NCBI GenBank assembly: GCA_002692325.1
Contig: NZJU01000022.1
Location: 3,985-13,759 of the forward strand
Source: Candidatus Pelagibacter sp.
GTDB lineage: Bacteria > Pseudomonadota > Alphaproteobacteria > Pelagibacterales > Pelagibacteraceae
Length of the DNA stretch: 9,775 bases
Direction of reading: 5' to 3'
In this document: piece by piece, positions 1 through 7,299 of the stretch
How the letters are laid out: each line of letters begins with the position of its first letter
How positions within the stretch are numbered: the stretch's first letter is position 1
Position numbers and translations under genes: made by a program
The notes under the pieces: model-generated
The model's database searches: none
The model's input: only the letters and a program-made list of their open reading frames with translations
Told to the model about the DNA's origin: nothing

Positions 1-297
1 TAATTTTGGTTCCCAATAATTTTTCATCATATATAATTGATCAGAGACAGATTGAGATGAGTAAAGATTTAATAAGGAAGCATACAAAGAAACTCCTGTT
101 GTACAGATTAATACTTTATCTATTTCATTAGCTTTTATTCCAGTTGTTTTTAAAGCTGCTGATATCGATAATTTTGGAAATAAAGAGTCTGATTTTATCC
201 TAGAAAATCTTTCTTCGCTGGATGAAAATAAAATTTTTCCATTTTTCATTAGCGCACATCCTGAACATTTCTCTAATTGTAATGCTAAAATAATCAT
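1..297 (-). CDS. Carbamoyltransferase (NodU/CmcH/TobZ family), N-terminal part, cut by window edge
   Basis: The first 99 codons of a protein that continues past the left edge; family members usually run near 550-600 residues. After MIILAL the segment from residue 14 (ALMKNGKILFSSSEERFSRI) matches the family N-terminus, whose hallmark is the SEERF.R.K stretch. SVSDQLYMMKNYWEP near residues 81-95 fits the helix that follows in this family. Such enzymes transfer a carbamoyl group from carbamoyl phosphate to a sugar hydroxyl through a carbamoyl-adenylate. The His-Asp pair expected around residues 9-10 (usual pattern G-H-D-A/S) is replaced by Glu-Lys. ATG at 297 is the only usual start after an in-frame TAA at 310-312. 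An AAGGA sequence (317-321) is too far upstream (about 19 bases) to be an ideal ribosome site. The gene lies 24 bases after the formyltransferase-like gene. The family call is fairly firm; the acceptor sugar is unknown. Confidence 0.82.
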   Translation of the reverse strand, partial: MIILALQLEKCSGCALMKNGKILFSSSEERFSRIKSDSLFPKLSISAALKTTGIKANEIDKVLICTTGVSLYASLLNLYSSQSVSDQLYMMKNYWEPKL

Positions 298-321
298 TTC
301 AATAAATTTTTAAATATCCTT

Positions 322-1149
322 TTATCCTTTAATTTTGATTAAGTTCGGTTTTGGACTTTTAAGCTCACCACTTAAAAACATATCCACAATTTTATCATTA
401 TAGTGTAAATAAATTTTCTTTAGCATTTCAGGATTCCAATCTGAATTTTTAAATAATTTTCCTTTTCTTTTTAGTGTGAAATCTTTGTTAACTTTTTTTT
501 TTTCTTGAATTCGACTCTTTACTTCTTTTACAACATAATTTAAATCATCTAATGCTGCCATTAACGCTTTACAAGAAACATCGTGCATTCCATCTCCATA
601 CTTTAAAACAGGAACGTTTTGATGGATTATTTCACCGGTATCAACAAATTTATCAATGATATGATACGTTGTGCCAGCCATAGAAGGCTGTAAATTATAA
701 AAAGGCCAAAACATTGTAATTGCACCCTTGTAATTAGGTATTATACCAAGATGCAGGTTAATAGTATAATTAGGGATGATTTCGAGTAGTGGACTTTTAA
801 TTATAGGCACTCCACTTATAAAACAAGCTTCAGCTTTAAGACTTTTTACATACTGACAAACTTTATTACTGTTAAAATCTTTTTTATCTTTAATATACAA
901 CTTATTTTTTATTTTATTTAAAAAATCGAGCTTAAAATCAAAAAAGTTTTTTTCAGATTCTTCCCTTTTTTGAAAATGAATTTTCCACAACTTTTTTAAA
1001 TCTGAGCTCAAGTTTTCATCTGGTTCTGGTGTTAAATTTTCCCTTTCAAAGAGAATTAAACCAACAATTTCTACTTCGTTGTTATTATATAAATTCTCTA
1101 GAAGTGCGATATTTCTTAAGTGGCTCCCTGTCATAACTAAAGTTTTCAT
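322..1149 (-). CDS. Formyltransferase-like protein (formyl_trans_N fold)
   Basis: A 275-residue protein with the catalytic domain shared by methionyl-tRNA, GAR and sugar N-formyltransferases. The signature is INLHLGIIPNYKG at 130-142, giving the catalytic Asn131 and His133, followed by the loop around FVDTGEII with catalytic Asp170. These are the N-H-D residues that use N10-formyl-tetrahydrofolate. It lacks a methionyl-tRNA formyltransferase C-terminal domain and sits in a sugar operon, so formylation of an amino sugar is more likely than tRNA modification. The insert at about residues 35-95 is charged and low-complexity, and unlike the usual N-terminal Rossmann part. The start codon overlaps the stop of the upstream DUF4910 gene in an ATGA (4 bases), which suggests coupled translation. 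The acceptor is inferred from context; related proteins in polysaccharide loci are often labelled only as formyltransferase family. Confidence 0.85.
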   Translation of the reverse strand: MKTLVMTGSHLRNIALLENLYNNNEVEIVGLILFERENLTPEPDENLSSDLKKLWKIHFQKREESEKNFFDFKLDFLNKIKNKLYIKDKKDFNSNKVCQYVKSLKAEACFISGVPIIKSPLLEIIPNYTINLHLGIIPNYKGAITMFWPFYNLQPSMAGTTYHIIDKFVDTGEIIHQNVPVLKYGDGMHDVSCKALMAALDDLNYVVKEVKSRIQEKKKVNKDFTLKRKGKLFKNSDWNPEMLKKIYLHYNDKIVDMFLSGELKSPKPNLIKIKG

Positions 1150-2462
1150 TTTTTTTTTTTTATAAATTTTGATTTTAATAAATCCTCAATCGTAGAAAAA
1201 TGATCAACAAGATTAAAATTTTTAAGATTTGCTATTTGTAGTAAATCTAATTTACCTTCTGATAAATTAAGAGTTTCTAAGATAAACCTAGTTTTTTCAC
1301 CTTTATTTTTTGTACCAAAATTCATTATGTCGCTGTACAAATTTATTTTACTTTTTGATAGTTGTGGTGATCCGTATTGAACTCTTCCAATTGGGATGAA
1401 ATTCTTATCAATTACACTTAAAATTTGATGATATATTTTAATACTCTCAATTATTGTTTTAAATGATATGAAATTTTCGTCATCTAATGAATTATGATAT
1501 TCCTTAAATGTTCCATACATTTTTCTCATTACTAAACCAATAGGTAAATTAAAACCTGGAGAACAAAACTGTCTTTCGTCACTTCCATCAGGGAAAAAAT
1601 TAACAATTTTATAGGAGTATTTAGAATGTTTTAAGACGTTAATAGCAGCTAAATCAGAAATTGTATCCCCAATTCTAGATTTTTTATAAGTAAATTCATC
1701 ACCATGCCCCACACAATTAATTATATAACCAGCTTTAATGTTTTTTATTTTTTTTTTTGAATAATGTAAAAAAGCTGCTGCACCTATGTTTTCTGGACAA
1801 ATCAAAAATCTGTAAGAATAATTATGAGGGCCAGTTTCTTTTAAAATGTTATATAAGGCAGACCAAACAAGCGGGCCCGACAACTCATGATTTGCCATTT
1901 GAGGATGGCATAAATAAGTTGAAATTAAAATTTCTTCTTTTTTTTTACCTTTTAAAAGTTTATCAGAATAGACTAGGTGCCCTGGTTTAATTTCACTATC
2001 AATAAATACTTTGTACTTACCTTTTTTAAGCTTCATATATTCATTATGGCTCATACAAAATCCCCACCTTCTGTTATAGTATGATGTAATATAAGGAATT
2101 GCTGTTGGTTTTTCAGGTATTGTGTGGATATGCTTTTTAAGCTCTTCTAAATCCATAGTCTTGTTGATTGGCGTCGAATAACCCACAACATGTAAATTAT
2201 TTTTTTTAAACTCTGCAATTTTTTTTTCAGAAGGTGAAATAATGAATGCATCGCTTATGTTCCATTCATCTGGGACTGTCCAATCCAGAACCTTTGTTCC
2301 GGACTTTATCTTTTTTTTATTTAGATCAACATTTTGACCAATAATATTTAAACTTTCTCTAAATCCTTGGCCTAATATACTTCTACATATTTTGTACAAT
2401 TTATTAAACTGATATTTCAAAAGTTTCTCATCTGCAAATTTTGTATAGTCAAAATTTTTCAT
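1146..2462 (-). CDS. DUF4910/DUF2172 aminopeptidase-like protein (M28-like fold)
   Basis: A 438-residue protein of the aminopeptidase-like family often found in polysaccharide loci. An M28-like core is visible: TYLCHPQMANHELSGP at 182-197 (metal-type His186), PENIG at 223-227, DGSDERQF at 292-299 and EYHNS at 321-325 with His323. The inserted DUF2172-type domain falls around residues 55-165. The C-terminal 60 residues (LETLNLSEGKLDLLQIANL) resemble the winged-helix tail of the family. Where M28 enzymes have the bridging Asp of a D-N pair, this protein has His192-Glu193. The biochemical role is not established. In this setting an amidase or deacetylase acting on an amino sugar or its N-acyl group is a guess. 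It overlaps the Gfo/Idh gene upstream by 4 bases (ATGA) and the formyltransferase gene downstream by 4 bases. The last four codons are Lys in an A13 run. Confidence 0.85.
   Translation of the reverse strand: MKNFDYTKFADEKLLKYQFNKLYKICRSILGQGFRESLNIIGQNVDLNKKKIKSGTKVLDWTVPDEWNISDAFIISPSEKKIAEFKKNNLHVVGYSTPINKTMDLEELKKHIHTIPEKPTAIPYITSYYNRRWGFCMSHNEYMKLKKGKYKVFIDSEIKPGHLVYSDKLLKGKKKEEILISTYLCHPQMANHELSGPLVWSALYNILKETGPHNYSYRFLICPENIGAAAFLHYSKKKIKNIKAGYIINCVGHGDEFTYKKSRIGDTISDLAAINVLKHSKYSYKIVNFFPDGSDERQFCSPGFNLPIGLVMRKMYGTFKEYHNSLDDENFISFKTIIESIKIYHQILSVIDKNFIPIGRVQYGSPQLSKSKINLYSDIMNFGTKNKGEKTRFILETLNLSEGKLDLLQIANLKNFNLVDHFSTIEDLLKSKFIKKKK
1149..1161 (-). repeat. A13 homopolymer at the DUF4910/formyltransferase junction
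   Basis: Thirteen consecutive A on the coding strand, the longest homopolymer I saw in the window. It encodes the Lys tail of the aminopeptidase-like protein and ends in the ATG of the formyltransferase-like gene. One added A would put the two genes in a single frame. Confidence 0.9.
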
Positions 2463-3412
2463 TTTAAAATTTCTATTTTTTTTGATCTCATTGATTTTAA
2501 GGCTGTTAAAATTATTTTTTCAGTATGAAATAAACTATTCAAATTTTTATTTTGTTTTTTATATAAATTTTTTAAATGCATCTTATTTTGATATAAATAA
2601 ATCTTATTGATATTAGAATCTACTCTTGGTTTTTTAAAATAAATTTTATTTTTTTTTTTGATAAGAACTTTTTTATTCTTAAAATTCCAAATTATATTTA
2701 AATCATTCCCTGATATTTCAAATATTCTTTGACTTTGTTTTGATGAAAAATCAATTGTAATATTCGATTTAATACCATTTTTATGTATGAGTATCAAAAA
2801 TACCGAATTTTCGACATTTGTGCCAAGGTTTGAAATTGTATCTGTGCAAAAAACTTTATTAACTTTGCCAAACAAATTTTGAGCCATATCAATTTCGTGC
2901 GAACAAGTTAACAAAACACCACCACCTAATTTTTTAATTGATGCATATGAATTTTTATAGTTTTCCCATGGATGCCAGTTTGGCATAAATGTCTGCCAAA
3001 TAAAATTAGCGTATCTTATCTTTGACTTTTTAATAATACTCTTAATTAATAAAATTCGAGGATCAAAACGAAACATATATCCTGAAAAAATATTAATTTT
3101 CTTTTTTTTTATAATTCTAAAAATTTTTTTTATATCACTTGCCTTATTGAAAGATGGTTTTTCTATAAAAAAATTTTTTGAAATATCTTGGAATTGAATA
3201 AATGTTCTTGAATGTAATGAAGTTGGGTTACAGATACAAATTAAATCAATTTTTTTTTTTAAGTCTTTGATATTTTTAATTTCATTCTTTTGAAGTGATG
3301 AAGATTTTTTTTGTCTGAAATAAGTGACATTACATCCTATCTTTTCAAATATTTTTCCATGTCTTACCCCTATTGAGCCTTTACCAATTATACAAACATA
3401 TTTTTTTACCAC
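2459..3412 (-). CDS. Gfo/Idh/MocA-family NAD(P)-dependent oxidoreductase
   Basis: A 317-residue sugar oxidoreductase, counted from GTG at 3412. The Rossmann fold has GKGSIG at 10-15. The family EKP motif is at 84-86 with its conserved Lys, GYMFRFDPR follows near 111-119, and a catalytic-type HEID segment has His172 and Asp175. LGGGVLLTCSHEID is typical of members in sialic/legionaminic-type clusters. It probably oxidises, reduces or epimerises a sugar or nonulosonate carbon with NAD(P). The longest open frame begins with TTG at 3421, but GGAGG at 3422-3426 touches that codon directly and sits 9 bases before the GTG at 3412, so the GTG is the better start. It overlaps the SDR stop by 7 bases (16 if TTG is used). 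The C-terminal third is very rich in Lys, Asn and Ile and poorly conserved in appearance. Substrate unknown. Confidence 0.9.
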   Translation of the reverse strand: MVKKYVCIIGKGSIGVRHGKIFEKIGCNVTYFRQKKSSSLQKNEIKNIKDLKKKIDLICICNPTSLHSRTFIQFQDISKNFFIEKPSFNKASDIKKIFRIIKKKKINIFSGYMFRFDPRILLIKSIIKKSKIRYANFIWQTFMPNWHPWENYKNSYASIKKLGGGVLLTCSHEIDMAQNLFGKVNKVFCTDTISNLGTNVENSVFLILIHKNGIKSNITIDFSSKQSQRIFEISGNDLNIIWNFKNKKVLIKKKNKIYFKKPRVDSNINKIYLYQNKMHLKNLYKKQNKNLNSLFHTEKIILTALKSMRSKKIEILK

Positions 3413-4182
3413 GCTGTCCAACCTCCATCTATTATTAATTCTGAACCAGTCATATAAGATGAGTCATCAGAAACTAAAAATAAAACTGCATTTCTATATT
3501 CATTATATTTAGCCATTCTTTTGAGAGGTGTTAGTTTTGAATAATTTTTTTTAAATGATTTAGATTGATTTTTATTTTCAACACCTCCAGGCACTAAAAC
3601 ATTAGCTCTTAATCCTTTGTTTCCATAATGAGCAGCTATGTATTTTGTAAAACCTATAATCCCTGCTTTTGTTGCTGTATAACCTACTGGTGCATTTATT
3701 CCAGAATCACCATAAATACTTTTATTTGGAGATACTTTTCCATAAGTAGAAGAAGTATTTAATATTACAGGATTTTTTGAATTTAACATAATCTTTAAAA
3801 AATGTTTAGTGATGAAAAACATTCCATTAAAATTTACATCAATAGTTCTTTTCCATTCATCAGTTGGATAATTTTCTAAACTACTAAAAAAATTATGATT
3901 TGGATCTAGTTTTTTTGGATTTCCTTTATAATGTGCATGATTTACTAAAATGTTTAATTTTTTAAACTTTTTAAGAAATCGTTTCCTGAATTGAATTATC
4001 TCTTCTTCATTTGTTATATCAACTTTTTCATAATAATAATTTTTATTTTTTTTAGAAAAATTAATATAATCTAAATTTATCACTTTACATCCTGATTTAA
4101 TTAAAATGTCAACAGTCTCTCTTCCAATTTGGCCAGATCCACCTACTACAATCGCAATTTTATTTTTTAGTTTGTAATCCAT
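3406..4182 (-). CDS. Short-chain dehydrogenase/reductase, PtmA-like
   Basis: A 258-residue classical SDR of normal length. The cofactor motif is GGSGQIG at 14-20, VDIT follows near residue 54, and NHAH at 81-84 stands in place of the usual NNAG. The catalytic set is LNTSS (Ser144/145), Tyr168 and Lys172 in YTATK. LVPGGV is near 196-201 and the end is IDGGW. The long insert between NHAH and the DEWKRTIDVN helix, and the STYG..SPN..IYGDSG stretch, resemble PtmA-type SDRs of flagellin and nonulosonate glycosylation loci. It would use NAD(P)H to oxidise or reduce a sugar intermediate. It overlaps the cytidylyltransferase upstream by 16 bases and the Gfo/Idh gene downstream by 7, placing it firmly in the operon. 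The SDR call is secure; the PtmA likeness is from memory of the family and the substrate is unknown. Confidence 0.92.
   Translation of the reverse strand: MDYKLKNKIAIVVGGSGQIGRETVDILIKSGCKVINLDYINFSKKNKNYYYEKVDITNEEEIIQFRKRFLKKFKKLNILVNHAHYKGNPKKLDPNHNFFSSLENYPTDEWKRTIDVNFNGMFFITKHFLKIMLNSKNPVILNTSSTYGKVSPNKSIYGDSGINAPVGYTATKAGIIGFTKYIAAHYGNKGLRANVLVPGGVENKNQSKSFKKNYSKLTPLKRMAKYNEYRNAVLFLVSDDSSYMTGSELIIDGGWTAW
3422..3426 (-). promoter_or_regulatory. Shine-Dalgarno GGAGG that decides the Gfo/Idh start
   Basis: GGAGG on the minus strand lies inside the last codons of the SDR (Asp-Gly-Gly-Trp). It is 9 bases from GTG 3412 and zero bases from TTG 3421, so it favours the GTG start. Most other starts in the operon have only A-rich leaders, which makes this strong site stand out. 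It also encodes conserved residues of the SDR, so chance is possible. Confidence 0.5.
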
Positions 4183-4952
4183 GTTCTTATTTTTGTGAAT
4201 TTCAAAATATCTTTTCTAAATTTCTTTGAAATATAAACTAGTTTTTTCTTACTGTTAATCTTATTCAGTGATTTATATTTATCTAAAACTTTAAAAATAT
4301 TTAAGAGATTTATTTTAAATTTTTTTTCTTTTAATCTTAATACTAATTTATTAAACATTTTTAGATCCTCTTTATAATCAAGTGTTAAACGATAATCTCG
4401 AATATATTTTTTTGGAAGATTAACAAGGTTTAACTTAAAAAATTCTGGATTATCTAAAAAAAAAATTGTCATATATTCTGAAAACTTAAAATTTTTAATA
4501 TTTTTATTTAACTTTTTTAATGCAGATACCTCTATTATTTCTCCACTAGTTCCAACAGAATAATTTTTTGCAGCAGTAAAATCAGCATTATTTTTTTTAT
4601 GACTTTTTAAAAGAAAATCTAGGATTTCATGAGATATAAAAGGGCAATCTCCTGTTACCCTTATAATTGTCTTTACTTTAAATTTTCTTGCTGCGTCTAA
4701 AAATCTTAAAATTAAATTATTAGCATCCCCTCTAAAAAATTTAATATTTTTTTTAAAATTTATTAATTTTAGTGGGTTATCTTGTTTTAATTTTGAGGTC
4801 ATCACAACAACATTTTTAATATTTTTGATTTTTAAAGCTGATTCAGCACACCATACAATACTATTTTTTTTTTCAATTTTTTTTAAAGCTTTATTTTTTA
4901 ATCTTTTTGACTTTAATCTTACGGGGATAAATACAGATGTATTTGGCTTCAT
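4167..4952 (-). CDS. SpsF/KdsB-like cytidylyltransferase
   Basis: A 261-residue nucleotidyltransferase of the GT-A-like fold. The N-terminal loop IPVRLKSKRLKNKAL (9-23) corresponds to the nucleotide-binding loop written IPAR..S.RLPGK.L in CMP-Kdo and SpsF enzymes, but the Pro-Gly is replaced by Lys-Asn. Further motifs are RGDANNLILRF at 74-84, the metal-binding RVTGDCP at 98-104 (Asp102) and RLTLDYKEDL at 188-197. Together these fit the SpsF group better than NeuA. The likely role is CTP-dependent activation of the sugar acid made by the neighbouring NeuB enzymes. The C-terminal 60 residues are Lys-rich and carry no recognised motif. Its ATG shares one base with the stop of the second NeuB (TAATG), and its end overlaps the SDR. 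CMP-nonulosonate synthase is inferred from context; activation of a different sugar is possible. Confidence 0.83.
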   Translation of the reverse strand: MKPNTSVFIPVRLKSKRLKNKALKKIEKKNSIVWCAESALKIKNIKNVVVMTSKLKQDNPLKLINFKKNIKFFRGDANNLILRFLDAARKFKVKTIIRVTGDCPFISHEILDFLLKSHKKNNADFTAAKNYSVGTSGEIIEVSALKKLNKNIKNFKFSEYMTIFFLDNPEFFKLNLVNLPKKYIRDYRLTLDYKEDLKMFNKLVLRLKEKKFKINLLNIFKVLDKYKSLNKINSKKKLVYISKKFRKDILKFTKIRTWITN

Positions 4953-5944
4953 TAATAATGTAAATTTGACTTTAATAATAAATTAAATTTTTTAATATTT
5001 TTTTTAGAAACAAAATTTTTTTTAGTTTCAAAAAAACTTCTTCTTAATCCATTTTTTTTTGAAGTTCTTAGAAAAGTAATATCTGAAATATTAATCTTTT
5101 TTTTAGAATCTATATTTTTTTTTAAATATGCAAATTTATGCATTTTTTGAGAATATTCACCTTCAACAATATCATTGCCGGTAAAACTTAATTTTTTTAA
5201 ACTATTATATTTTTTAATAATTCTTACAAACTTTGAAAATTCGTTATATTCTAGTGAAGATATATAATCTGGAGGTTTTCTTGAGATATTTTTACATATA
5301 TGTTTTTCAAAATATTGAATATTTTTCTCAAGAACTAAAGGTAGTATACTTATTAAGTCTTCTGAGAGTCCATGAACAGAATGGTCTGAGTAACCATAAT
5401 TAATTTTTTTTTTTTTAAATTCTTCAAACAAATTAAGTCTCAAATCCTCCGGATTCGATGGAAAGCCCTGGAACCCATACAAAATTACCAGTTTTTTTTT
5501 ATTTTTTATAGTGAAATATCTTGAGATCAATTTACCTATAAAGCTTTTGTTATATCCTGATACATTTAAAAAAATTTTTTTAAAATTTTTTAAAGCATCA
5601 TCAATTAGTTCAAAGTTATCTAATTCAGAAGTTGAAATTTTAAGATCAACATCTTTTTTAAATTTTTTACTAAACTCGTAACTTTCAAAATCAAATACTT
5701 CCAAAATAACTTTGGTTCTTTTTTTAAATTTATTAATAATTCTAGTCCAATTTTTATAATTTATTTCAATTTTTTTAAATCTTTTAAAATCTTTTTCATA
5801 CTTATTAAGTAAATTTTCAGCTTTAAATAATTGATATTTTAAGTAGTCCGATTTAGATTTTAAATGATCATGGGACAACTCTTCTACAATTTTAGTATTT
5901 CCATTGTGTGTAGATGCAATTTCTGTTATTATTTTTATTGTCAT
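4952..5944 (-). CDS. Divergent NeuB-family (nonulosonate synthase-like) protein
   Basis: A 330-residue TIM-barrel member of the PEP-dependent sialic acid synthase family, clearly different from the canonical NeuB three genes away in the window. Retained signals are ITEIASTHNG (6-15), LKYQLFKAE (35-43), LKIST (101-105), GYSDHS (184-189) and FEKHI (212-216). The usual Cys-His...Tyr-Pro-Thr stretch is replaced by YGFQGFPSNPED at 156-167. In the C-terminal SAF-like part the R-R-S motif reads His269-Lys270-Phe271, and the R-P-G-T-G-I loop is replaced by a Lys-rich stretch. Canonical NeuB uses that arginine from the partner subunit to hold the acceptor sugar, so substrate choice is probably altered. 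I recall GFQ.FP-type NeuB paralogues as a recurring clade beside SpsF-like genes, but this needs a search. It begins 5 bases after the radical SAM stop and ends sharing one base with the next start. Confidence 0.85.
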   Translation of the reverse strand: MTIKIITEIASTHNGNTKIVEELSHDHLKSKSDYLKYQLFKAENLLNKYEKDFKRFKKIEINYKNWTRIINKFKKRTKVILEVFDFESYEFSKKFKKDVDLKISTSELDNFELIDDALKNFKKIFLNVSGYNKSFIGKLISRYFTIKNKKKLVILYGFQGFPSNPEDLRLNLFEEFKKKKINYGYSDHSVHGLSEDLISILPLVLEKNIQYFEKHICKNISRKPPDYISSLEYNEFSKFVRIIKKYNSLKKLSFTGNDIVEGEYSQKMHKFAYLKKNIDSKKKINISDITFLRTSKKNGLRRSFFETKKNFVSKKNIKKFNLLLKSNLHY

Positions 5945-5949
5945 TTAAA

Positions 5950-7299
5950 TTAATTTTTCCATTTATAAACATCTTTAAATGAGCATTTTGAACAAATAGA
6001 TATATCATTACCTTTGTTATCAATATGTTTGGCTCTTACTTTGTCGATCTCCGTACCTGTCCAAATTTCATTTAAATTGTTTATTTTTTTTTCAGGTTTA
6101 TTGTGCTCAACTGATAATTTTGCATCCTTAAGTAATTCAAAACCTTTTTTATTATTTTCAATATTTTTTACGATGTCGTTATAGTCTTTTGAATTATTAA
6201 AGGCTTTTTCATTTGTGTAACCTACTGGATGGGATGCGCCCCAATCATAGCAACACATTGCTACTTTTCCTTCATATGTAACTAGTAATCTTTGAAAAGG
6301 TTGTTTGCATGGCTCACGTCCAGTGGCGATCTTAATATTTCCTTCAATATCTTTCATATAAGGAGTATTTTCTGGAAAGTTATTCTCTTTGAGGATTTTG
6401 TTATATTTTTCTTTTTCTTCCTCGTTTAAATCCTTAATATCTCCACCTCTTTCAGTGTACTGATTTACACTTACATTATCTACAATATCACCAAAATTAT
6501 TAACAAATTCATTGACTTCATTAATTGTATCTTTTGTCAAAATCATCTGAATTTTTGTAAAAGGAAATTTTGACCCTAACTCATCCCTTGTTCGTTTGAA
6601 ATTTTTAATATTATTATAAACTTTTTCAAAAGAATTTTGACTAAACCTCCCTGGTCTCATTTTTTCATATGTTTTTTTTGTTCCACCATCAAAAGAATAA
6701 ATCATTAGATCTAATCCAGAATTTATTAATCTTTTTGAATTTGACTCAGTTAAATTTGTTGCATTAGTATTTATAATAGTTTCAATAATACCTTTTTTTT
6801 TTGCATAATTAATGTAGTCATATATTTTTGGATTTAATAATGGTTCTCCTCTCCAATTAAATTTCATGCTAGGTACACCCATATCAGCTGCTTGATCAAT
6901 TAAATCATAACAAAGTTTTTCATCTATAATTTTGTCAGGTGTTACAATAAACTCTCGATAACAAAAAGGACATGCCAAGTCACAAATTGAGGCAATCTCT
7001 ATGTCAACACATAGTGGTATAATTTTTTGATTTTTCATTTGTGCACCAAGAGATTTTTCTTGAATACACCTTTCAGGCTGTAGATTCCAATCCTCTCTAT
7101 ACTTTTTAAATTTACTTTTGAATTTCTTTAATAAATTAACTTTGCTTTCTTTTTCTAATGCATACTTATATGAAAGATTATGACTCATATGAAGAATCAT
7201 ATATTCATCTTTATCTATGTTTTTTTTATTATTATTTAAATAGACAGAGCCTTTTAATACATTATTTTTTTTTATTGAAAGATTTTCAAGTTTTCTCAT
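5950..7299 (-). CDS. Radical SAM enzyme with C-terminal twitch/SPASM-type domain
   Basis: A 449-residue radical SAM protein. The SAM [4Fe-4S] motif is C-x3-C-x2-C (Cys106, Cys110, Cys113, in ICDLACPFCYREF). The GEP motif is at 151-153 in FNWRGEPLLNP, and INTNAT is at 176-181. At the C-terminus Cys331-x12-Gly344-x4-Cys349 matches the C-x9-15-G-x4-C half of SPASM/twitch domains. It is followed by only one C-x2-C (Cys436, Cys439), so a single auxiliary cluster (twitch type) is predicted. About 90 residues precede the core, the first 35 low-complexity. Twitch enzymes include the sugar-alcohol dehydrogenase BtrN, so radical oxidation or rearrangement of a sugar intermediate is plausible but unproven. 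It sits between two NeuB genes, directly after the stop of the first (no gap) and 5 bases before the second. Its bases look somewhat less A/T-extreme than those of the NeuB-like gene below it. Confidence 0.92.
   Translation of the reverse strand: MRKLENLSIKKNNVLKGSVYLNNNKKNIDKDEYMILHMSHNLSYKYALEKESKVNLLKKFKSKFKKYREDWNLQPERCIQEKSLGAQMKNQKIIPLCVDIEIASICDLACPFCYREFIVTPDKIIDEKLCYDLIDQAADMGVPSMKFNWRGEPLLNPKIYDYINYAKKKGIIETIINTNATNLTESNSKRLINSGLDLMIYSFDGGTKKTYEKMRPGRFSQNSFEKVYNNIKNFKRTRDELGSKFPFTKIQMILTKDTINEVNEFVNNFGDIVDNVSVNQYTERGGDIKDLNEEEKEKYNKILKENNFPENTPYMKDIEGNIKIATGREPCKQPFQRLLVTYEGKVAMCCYDWGASHPVGYTNEKAFNNSKDYNDIVKNIENNKKGFELLKDAKLSVEHNKPEKKINNLNEIWTGTEIDKVRAKHIDNKGNDISICSKCSFKDVYKWKN

Noticed and set aside
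1757..1990. Plus-strand open frame of 77 codons
   Set aside because: It lies wholly antisense to the well-supported DUF4910 gene and shows no family motif.
3324..3512. Plus-strand open frame of 62 codons
   Set aside because: Antisense to the Gfo/Idh and SDR genes; Leu/Ile-rich translation is what the complement of Lys/Asn-rich codons gives.
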